A DNA stretch of 26,744 bases from Nitrospirota bacterium. GTDB lineage: Bacteria > Nitrospirota > Thermodesulfovibrionia > Thermodesulfovibrionales > SM23-35. The position numbers and the translations under genes are program-made. Every line of letters begins with the position of its first letter. The stretch's first letter is position 1. The DNA is taken from NCBI GenBank assembly GCA_016212245.1, contig JACRGU010000063.1:1-26744 (forward strand). The letters run 5' to 3'. Below, piece after piece: positions 22,099 through 26,744 of this stretch. Below the pieces are notes generated by a model. The model saw only the letters and a program-made list of their open reading frames with translations, was not told the origin of the DNA and ran no database searches.

Positions 22099-22797
22099 AT
22101 GAGATTAAGGCAGAGCATAGTATTCTCTATTGTCCTTCATGTAACAATCATTATTGCTGTCTTTACAGTTACAGTTAATGGCAGGGACACGGGATACCGT
22201 GTCCCTGCAAATTATTTGAGGGTCTCTTTACTTAGAGAGGTAAGAGGCATCACATCCGTAACTTCTCAAAGTACAAAGAAAAAGGAGGATGAAAATAGTA
22301 ATCCCACCTCACCCCTCTTTAGTAAAGATGCCATCAAGGCTGCTGGCACAGTTCGGGAATTGTCTATATCTCAGGGAATTCAATCTCCTGTGAGCCGGAA
22401 TACAGACATGTCTGTAGGGATCATGTCTGCTCATGGCACAGAGTATTACACTTCCAAAAGCCAATCAGATGATAAAATCCTAAGAGTGTTTGAAGGGGAT
22501 CATCATAAGGGGGGCGTGATTTCTCCCTACGCCCTTATCAAGGCTGCTATTGAAAAGGCAAAGACCTATCCTATTCTTGCAAGAAAGAGGAAGATTGAGG
22601 GAACTGTAATAGCAGTATTCACAATTAACATTAAAGGATATCCTGAGGACATTAGGGTTGAAAAAAGCTCAGGCTATGAGATCCTCGACTCAACAGCAAT
22701 CAGGATAATAACAGCGGCAGCTCCGTTTCCAAAGGTCAATGGTGAAATAGTAGTACCAATAACCTTCAAACTGACAGAATCTACTGCATCTCACTAA
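22099..22797 (+). CDS. tonB: TonB family protein (energy transducer)
   Basis: 232 residues, starting 6 bp after btuB. One N-terminal membrane anchor (IVFSIVLHVTIIIAVFTVTV, residues 6-25), a periplasmic linker of about 120 residues and a C-terminal TonB domain (YPILARKRKIEGTVIAVFTINIKG, VEKSSGYEILDSTAIRII, APFPKV, VPITFKL). It would couple proton-motive force to BtuB. The linker is not strongly Pro-rich, unlike E. coli TonB. No exbB/exbD are nearby, so these must be elsewhere. A palindrome (22184-22208) encodes RDTGYRVP right after the membrane anchor. Confidence 0.92.
   Translation: MRLRQSIVFSIVLHVTIIIAVFTVTVNGRDTGYRVPANYLRVSLLREVRGITSVTSQSTKKKEDENSNPTSPLFSKDAIKAAGTVRELSISQGIQSPVSRNTDMSVGIMSAHGTEYYTSKSQSDDKILRVFEGDHHKGGVISPYALIKAAIEKAKTYPILARKRKIEGTVIAVFTINIKGYPEDIRVEKSSGYEILDSTAIRIITAAAPFPKVNGEIVVPITFKLTESTASH
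22183..22208. repeat. In-frame GC palindrome in tonB
   Basis: CAGGGACACGG and CCGTGTCCCTG form a perfect 11-bp inverted repeat around GATA. It sits at the junction between the membrane anchor and the periplasmic linker. Confidence 0.82.
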
Positions 22798-22808
22798 AAG
22801 AACACACC

Positions 22809-23720
22809 CTATTGCGGCCTGTCCTCTTTGCAAGATAGAGCGCTAGTGAATCTTTCTATTGACTTGATTATCATATCTCTCACACCCTTATCAAATAATA
22901 TTTGTGCATGGTTAAGCCCAAAATTGTGGTGTTCATTGCACCAGGGAATCCTTGAGCTCTCTGCTGATACCAGACCATCCCCCTTACCCTTTTTTATTTC
23001 TTCAGGATAAAGATTTTTAGGAACCACCTTCTCTAAGACCTCAGGTATAGAGAAGTTGTAAAGACTGAAAAGCGTTGGGTCTGTACCTCCGACCGAGATA
23101 TAATATATCCAATTAAGTGGCCCATCTTTCAAGGATTTGAAAAGGTGCGATTCAGGAAGAAGCTCTTTAAGTGCCTTACTTCTAAGAAAATCAATGACCC
23201 GCCTTATTGTAAAGGAAAGCGTGCCTTTATCACCATACGGGAAAAGAGGATCTATCACAGAGATAAGCGGCGATAAATAATTGGCAATCTTAGCTATAGA
23301 ACTCCCTTTATGGGGCGTAGAAATTGTAATAAGACTTCGTATTGACCTATCCTTTCTCAGGAGATACTTCCTCCCAATAAGCCCTCCTCTGCTGTGGCCG
23401 ATGAGCACAATGCCATCCTTTGTCATCTTAGTCGCAATCCTTACAATCTCCTTTAATTCTGCAACAGAAAAATCTATGGGTCCCGCAGGCCTTTCCTGGC
23501 TCCATGTAATTACAGGGTATCCTCTGAATCTCAGGTCATCGAACAATGTTTGTATAGTATTAGGGCTTTTGCTCAGGAGGATTTTTAAGGGGAATCTTCC
23601 TCCAAGGATACGGGATTCAGAAGGATTTACCCATATACTTTTATCCATGCCAAGGCCATGTACGAATATAATAGCAGGTTTGTCAACACTACCTTTGTGG
23701 AATACAGTATCAAGATTCAT
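22809..23720 (-). CDS. Alpha/beta hydrolase (lipase/PGAP1-like)
   Basis: 303 residues. HGLGMDKSIW near residue 21 supplies the oxyanion-hole HG; GHSRGG holds the nucleophile (Ser110); GDGLVSAESS offers an acid (Asp248) and GLNHAQI a His (about 271). STPHKGS after the nucleophile and the DGLV-S segment are typical of lipase or PGAP1-like esterases that use a mobile lid. No signal peptide is seen, so it is probably cytoplasmic. The substrate cannot be told from the sequence. It converges on tonB with an 11-bp gap. No clear Shine-Dalgarno precedes the ATG. Confidence 0.85.
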   Translation of the reverse strand: MNLDTVFHKGSVDKPAIIFVHGLGMDKSIWVNPSESRILGGRFPLKILLSKSPNTIQTLFDDLRFRGYPVITWSQERPAGPIDFSVAELKEIVRIATKMTKDGIVLIGHSRGGLIGRKYLLRKDRSIRSLITISTPHKGSSIAKIANYLSPLISVIDPLFPYGDKGTLSFTIRRVIDFLRSKALKELLPESHLFKSLKDGPLNWIYYISVGGTDPTLFSLYNFSIPEVLEKVVPKNLYPEEIKKGKGDGLVSAESSRIPWCNEHHNFGLNHAQILFDKGVRDMIIKSIERFTSALSCKEDRPQ

Positions 23721-23869
23721 AGTCTATTATATTTTTGTGGCTCTCATCGTGCAATTTAAACCACTGAAAGCCCATCTTGTTATCGGGCGGCTAATTTATT
23801 AATTATAATTATTAGATAACATAAAGTAATACTTATATAGATAACTTGCCTGAAATATTATATTTTATA

Positions 23870-23899
23870 TTGACAAATTAGCCCTTAAATTAGTATAAA
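23870..23899 (+). promoter_or_regulatory. Sigma-70-type promoter for the tus/dsr cluster
   Basis: TTGACA (23870-23875), 18-bp spacer, TATAAA (23894-23899), in an AT-rich stretch. The predicted start is near 23906, about 30 nt before the tusB ATG, whose ribosome-binding site is CGAGGAGG. The rest of 23721-23936 holds AT-rich sequence and nothing else recognisable. Confidence 0.75.
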
Positions 23900-23936
23900 T
23901 AAAAACTTTCCAAATTAAATAACGAGGAGGTCTTAT

Positions 23937-24233
23937 ATGAAGTTAGGTGTATTTGTCAGCGATTTCAGGAACACGGTTGATACCCTCGACAGGCTGAAGG
24001 CTGAAAAGCTCGGAATCATACTTGTCCAGAACGGTGTCTATCATGCGAGTATAAAAGAAAATGGGAAATCATCACCTCTGCTCGAAAAATCTGCAAACCT
24101 TTATGCACTCTCAGAAGACCTCGAAACCAGAGGTTTGACAGGATCATCAGTTGACAGCCGTGTTAAGGTTATAAACTACAGCGATCTGGTTGACCTTATC
24201 TTTAATGACTATGAAAAATTAGCCTGGTTATAG
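23937..24233 (+). CDS. tusB: DsrH/TusB-like sulfur-relay protein
   Basis: 98 residues. LGIILVQNGVYHA, NLYALSEDLETRGLTG and the C-terminal YSDLVDLIFNDYEKLAWL follow the TusB/DsrH pattern, including the ending near Ala-Trp. There is no cysteine in the protein, so it cannot carry a persulfide itself, unlike DsrH of Allochromatium; this matches a structural role. First gene of a four-gene set with tusD, tusC and tusA; the three small subunits would form a hexamer-type relay complex. Spacing to tusD is 9 bp. Confidence 0.88.
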   Translation: MKLGVFVSDFRNTVDTLDRLKAEKLGIILVQNGVYHASIKENGKSSPLLEKSANLYALSEDLETRGLTGSSVDSRVKVINYSDLVDLIFNDYEKLAWL

Positions 24234-24242
24234 GAGGTAACG

Positions 24243-24602
24243 ATGGCAACTTTAACAATTGGCGTTTTCTCTTCCCTTGTTGGCTCTATGACCCTTGATT
24301 TTGCATTAAAATTGGCAGAGACAGCAGTAAATAAAGGCCATAAGGTAAATATATGGCTCTCCGGGAATGCAACAGCAGGTATCAAAAACCATCAAAAACA
24401 TCTGAAAGACTACTCTACTGGAGAAAAACATTTCAGGGCATTGCTCGAAAAAGGTGTTGAGGTATGCACATGTGAGGCATGCACATTAGCCAGAGGCATC
24501 AATAAGCCGGATGCCATAGAGGGTGTGCAGTGGAATGCTATGCACTGGTATCTTGCAAAGATACACACGAGTGATAGAGTCCTTCATATAGGAGGTGAGT
24601 AG
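24243..24602 (+). CDS. tusD: DsrE/TusD-like sulfur-relay protein
   Basis: 119 residues. A DsrE-like alpha/beta fold starts LTIGVFSSLVGSMTLDFALKLAETAVNKGHKVNIWLSGNAT. The segment GVEVCTCEACTLARGI places Cys75 at the position of the active cysteine of TusD/DsrE, with two further cysteines (77 and 80) close by. The active cysteine would receive sulfur from TusA as a persulfide. The extra cysteines are not part of the E. coli TusD motif and could modify the site. Ribosome-binding site AGGAGG at 24233-24238. Confidence 0.88.
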   Translation: MATLTIGVFSSLVGSMTLDFALKLAETAVNKGHKVNIWLSGNATAGIKNHQKHLKDYSTGEKHFRALLEKGVEVCTCEACTLARGINKPDAIEGVQWNAMHWYLAKIHTSDRVLHIGGE

Positions 24603-24603
24603 A

Positions 24604-25014
24604 ATGGCAGATACAAAATTAGCCTTCATAGTTCAGAGGCCTCAATATAAGAGTGAAAATCCAAAGCTTGGCATAACCCATGCCATAGCCTATCAGACTG
24701 TGGAGATATTACTCGAGGATGGAGAGACAGTTACACCTGCCCTCTGTTTTATAGGTGATGGTGTGCTTGCATGCCTCAAGGATCAAAAGGCAATGGGAAA
24801 TTATGAAATAACAAGCTCAGAGATGCATCTAAAGACTGCACTCCTTGTAGATTTAGATGTCCTTGTCTGCAAGGAAGACCTTGAGCGGTTCGGTATAACC
24901 GAAGATAAGATTGTGGATGCAGAAGACATGGGTGCTGAGAAGAAGATACAGGTAGTGCCTTTTGAAACAATTCAGAAGGAGATGGAATCTGCAAAACATG
25001 TTCTATTCTTTTAA
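24604..25014 (+). CDS. tusC: DsrF/TusC-like sulfur-relay protein
   Basis: 136 residues from the ATG at 24604, one base after the tusD stop; a GTG nine bases upstream is less likely because the ATG fits GGAGGTGAG spacing. Conserved pieces: LCFIGDGVLACLKDQKAMGNYEI and LDVLVCKEDLERFGI, with Cys89 at the usual DsrF/TusC position, and the end HVLFF, which resembles the -ILRF ending of TusC. It would form the third partner of the TusBCD-like complex. Confidence 0.87.
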   Translation: MADTKLAFIVQRPQYKSENPKLGITHAIAYQTVEILLEDGETVTPALCFIGDGVLACLKDQKAMGNYEITSSEMHLKTALLVDLDVLVCKEDLERFGITEDKIVDAEDMGAEKKIQVVPFETIQKEMESAKHVLFF

Positions 25015-25037
25015 AATAAATCTAAGGAGGAAGAAAA

Positions 25038-25289
25038 ATGGCTGAGCTAAAATCACAAACCCCTGCAGAAACCCTCGATGTTTTAGGAAGGGTATGTCCT
25101 TATCCCCTAGTACTGACAAAAAAGGCAATGGAGAAGATGGCCAGTGGAGGAATATTAAAGATCCTCTGTGATGCACCTGCATCTGCTGAGGACACTATCC
25201 CCAGATACTGTGAAAAACAGGGATTTAAGTTCGAATCTCACAAGCTCGAGGATAAGGGTTACTGGGAGCTTTATATCCAGAAGACATAA
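25038..25289 (+). CDS. tusA: TusA/SirA-type sulfur carrier protein
   Basis: 83 residues. LDVLGRVCPYPLVLTKKAMEKM carries the CPxP motif with the persulfide-forming Cys20; VLCDAPASAEDTIPRYCEKQGF-like sequence follows, as in the family. TusA delivers sulfur to DsrE/TusD. Ribosome-binding site AAGGAGGAAG. The cluster has no dsrAB, mnmA or rhodanese beside it, so whether the relay serves tRNA thiolation or dissimilatory sulfur metabolism is open. Confidence 0.93.
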   Translation: MAELKSQTPAETLDVLGRVCPYPLVLTKKAMEKMASGGILKILCDAPASAEDTIPRYCEKQGFKFESHKLEDKGYWELYIQKT

Positions 25290-25293
25290 AAGA

Positions 25294-25322
25294 AAGAAGT
25301 TAAGAAGTTAAGAGGTTAAGAA
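25294..25322. repeat. 8-nt GAAGTTAA array between tusA and dedA
   Basis: GAAGTTAA, GAAGTTAA, GAGGTTAA, GAAG after the tusA stop. The TTA at 25316-25318 inside the array is the TAA stop of the minus-strand DedA gene. Confidence 0.85.
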
Positions 25323-25885
25323 GATGGGACTCGGTTTTTTCTCTTCCTCACGTCCCTTATAAACCAGATAAGAAAGCCTGCTGCGAGGACACCTACTGCT
25401 ATATGTAGTTCATATCTCTTTATATCGCCAAGGAGGTTCTTAAGGGCTGCGCCGAAGAAATAACCTCCATAGGTACATATAGTTGCCCATATCAGACAAC
25501 TTATAAGCTGGAAGGTAAGGTATTTTTTCTTACCCATGCGCGAAAGACCGAGGACTGCTGCACTCAGCAGCCTGAATCCATAAAGCCACTGACTTATAAA
25601 TATAGATGCGATGCCATACCTCACCATCAAGGACTCAAGTTTTGCTAAGTTAACCTTTATCAGCTTCTGGGTAAATTTAAGGAACGCCTCCCTTCTGTGG
25701 AGGGCAATAAGGAAGAATGTGCCGTGACCTATGTATGAGGCTGCGGTCGAGACAAGCACCACTGTATTTGCATCGAGATACCTGTTATAAGCAAGAAACC
25801 CTGCTGCAATGAGTATACTCTCACCTTCAAAAAATGTAAGTATGAATATGGCAATATAGCCATATCTTGAGATTAAATCTTCCAG
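25316..25885 (-). CDS. DedA family membrane protein (YohD-like), probable CTG start
   Basis: 189 residues if started at CTG (25885-25883). The frame LEDLISRYGYIAIFILTFFEGESILIAAGFLAYNRYL matches the N-terminus of short DedA proteins such as E. coli YohD and is open only back to a TAG nine... codons upstream region at about 25903; it holds no ATG, GTG or TTG before residue 41. GGAGGG (25889-25894) lies three bases before the CTG, and a good promoter ends just upstream. Later motifs: SQWLYGFRLLSAAVLGLSRM and CLIWATICTYGGYFFG. DedA proteins are inner-membrane lipid transporters/flippases with roles in membrane homeostasis. A start at 25762 would remove the conserved FEGE helix. Confidence 0.82.
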   Translation of the reverse strand: MEDLISRYGYIAIFILTFFEGESILIAAGFLAYNRYLDANTVVLVSTAASYIGHGTFFLIALHRREAFLKFTQKLIKVNLAKLESLMVRYGIASIFISQWLYGFRLLSAAVLGLSRMGKKKYLTFQLISCLIWATICTYGGYFFGAALKNLLGDIKRYELHIAVGVLAAGFLIWFIRDVRKRKNRVPSS

Positions 25886-25904
25886 AAACCCTCCCGCAGG
25901 CTAA

Positions 25905-25932
25905 TTTATAGGAGCAAATATTTTATTGTCAA
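25905..25932 (-). promoter_or_regulatory. Promoter of the DedA gene
   Basis: On the minus strand TTGACA (25927-25932), 16-bp spacer, TATAAA (25905-25910). The transcript would start near 25898, so the leader is only about 12 nt and contains the GGGAGGG ribosome-binding site. Confidence 0.65.
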
Positions 25933-25983
25933 GCTATATATTTTATTCAAATATCTGTGACTTTGTGATATGATTTTTTTGAT

Positions 25984-26744
25984 ATGCCTGAATTGAGATT
26001 AAATCTGATAACAAGAGAATGGGTTATTATTGCTACTGAAAGGGCAAAAAGACCTGAAGATTTCAGGCAGAAAAGGGACAAGAAGATATTGCCGGAATTT
26101 CTTGAATCCTGCCCATTCTGCCCTGGCAATGAGCATAAGACACCGGATGAGATAATGAGGATGCCGGATGATGGTAGCTGGCTGGTCAGGGTTATACCGA
26201 ATAAGTTTGCAGCCCTTTCCTCAGGGGGTCAGAGGCTCAGGAAAAACGAAGGAATGAAACATCTTGTAACAGGTACAGGCAGACACGAGGTGATAATAGA
26301 ATCTCCCTTACATAATATGCCCACCGCTTTCCTTTCTGTCGGGGATATAGCCAATATAATAAAGACTTACAAAGACAGGTTTATTGCTGTCTATAATGAC
26401 CCCTTAATCGAGCATGTCATTATCTTTAAAAACCAGGGTGAGGGTTCAGGCACAGCCATTGTGCATCCCCATTCACAGCTAATCGGAACTCCAGTTACAC
26501 CCCTTCAGGTAAGAGAAAGGATATTCGAGGCAAGAAGGTATTTCGACAACACAGGTAAATGTATGATGTGCGCATCCCTCAGAGATGAGCTTGATGATGG
26601 GAGAAGGGTCATACTAAATACAGAACACCTTGTTACATTTATCCCCTATGCTGCTTTATCTCCCTTTCATACATGGATCTTCCCGAAAAGACATACTGCT
26701 ACCTTTGGAGACATACATGATGAAGAAATAGCTGACCTTGCATA
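25984..26744 (+). CDS. galT: Galactose-1-phosphate uridylyltransferase, 3'-truncated by window edge
   Basis: 253 codons present and the frame runs off the right edge. The N-terminus PELRLNLITREWVIIATERAKRP, zinc-site CPFCPGNE (about residue 41), LVRVIPNKF, GRHEVIIESP and the active-site HPHSQ motif (His-x-His-x-Gln, about residue 162) are those of GalT, which swaps UDP between glucose-1-P and galactose-1-P. A second Cys pair (CMMCA) follows near residue 192. Many bacterial relatives with this N-terminus act on other sugar-1-phosphates (ADP-glucose phosphorylase-like), so substrate is not certain. The ATG at 25984 has no clear Shine-Dalgarno. Confidence 0.9.
   Translation, partial: MPELRLNLITREWVIIATERAKRPEDFRQKRDKKILPEFLESCPFCPGNEHKTPDEIMRMPDDGSWLVRVIPNKFAALSSGGQRLRKNEGMKHLVTGTGRHEVIIESPLHNMPTAFLSVGDIANIIKTYKDRFIAVYNDPLIEHVIIFKNQGEGSGTAIVHPHSQLIGTPVTPLQVRERIFEARRYFDNTGKCMMCASLRDELDDGRRVILNTEHLVTFIPYAALSPFHTWIFPKRHTATFGDIHDEEIADLA

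Noticed and set aside
23281..23802. 173-codon plus-strand ORF
   Set aside because: Antisense to the alpha/beta hydrolase, which has clear catalytic motifs; the plus-strand product shows no family pattern.

Overview
The window is bacterial chromosome from a Gram-negative organism: it has a TonB-dependent outer-membrane receptor, a TonB protein and a periplasmic binding protein. Gene content (ricT-metG-radC, purH-purD-purE, a complete DsrEFH/TusA-type sulfur-relay cluster) together with many REP-like elements and 7-9 nt tandem arrays would fit an uncultivated Nitrospirota (Thermodesulfovibrionia-like) or a deltaproteobacterial relative. That placement is inference; no marker gene here fixes it. 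No tRNA, rRNA, CRISPR array, transposase gene or prophage was seen.

Layout. (1) 1-8442, plus strand: the 3' part of holB (DNA polymerase III delta'), ricT, metG, radC, purH, purD, purE and a DUF89 gene. (2) 8478-9559: a minus-strand RRM RNA-binding protein diverging from tsaC. (3) 9578-22797, plus strand: a cobalamin regulon. It starts with a cobalamin riboswitch and an intrinsic terminator, then btuF-btuC-btuD (uptake), cobU-cobT-cobS-cobC (nucleotide loop assembly), cobQ-cbiB-cobD (cobyric acid amidation and aminopropanol arm). A second cobalamin riboswitch precedes btuB and tonB. (4) 22809-26744: a minus-strand alpha/beta hydrolase, a promoter, tusB/tusD/tusC (dsrH/E/F-like) and tusA, a minus-strand DedA protein that seems to use a CTG start, and the 5' part of galT running off the window.

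How the genes work together. BtuB and TonB would bring corrinoid across the outer membrane and BtuFCD across the inner membrane. CobQ, CobD and CbiB would convert cobyrinic acid diamide to cobinamide, and CobU/T/S/C would attach the lower ligand. The early corrin-ring genes are absent here, so the window shows uptake plus late synthesis only. Both transcription units begin with cobalamin riboswitches and are expected to be shut down when B12 is plentiful.

The unusual feature is a set of small repeats that interrupt otherwise normal conserved genes without breaking the reading frame. There are (a) tandem arrays of 7-9 nt units that differ from site to site, (b) a C-rich/G-rich palindrome always preceded by GTCAGGAGTC, (c) short GC palindromes, and (d) 74-92 bp REP elements with TGTCATTCC ends. 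They lie in holB, the DUF89 gene, btuF, cobU, cobT, cobS, cobC, cobQ, cbiB, cobD, btuB and tonB, and also inside the second riboswitch. Two signal peptides and two membrane segments are partly written in array sequence. The stretch 954-6941 and the coding regions after 22800 are almost free of them.
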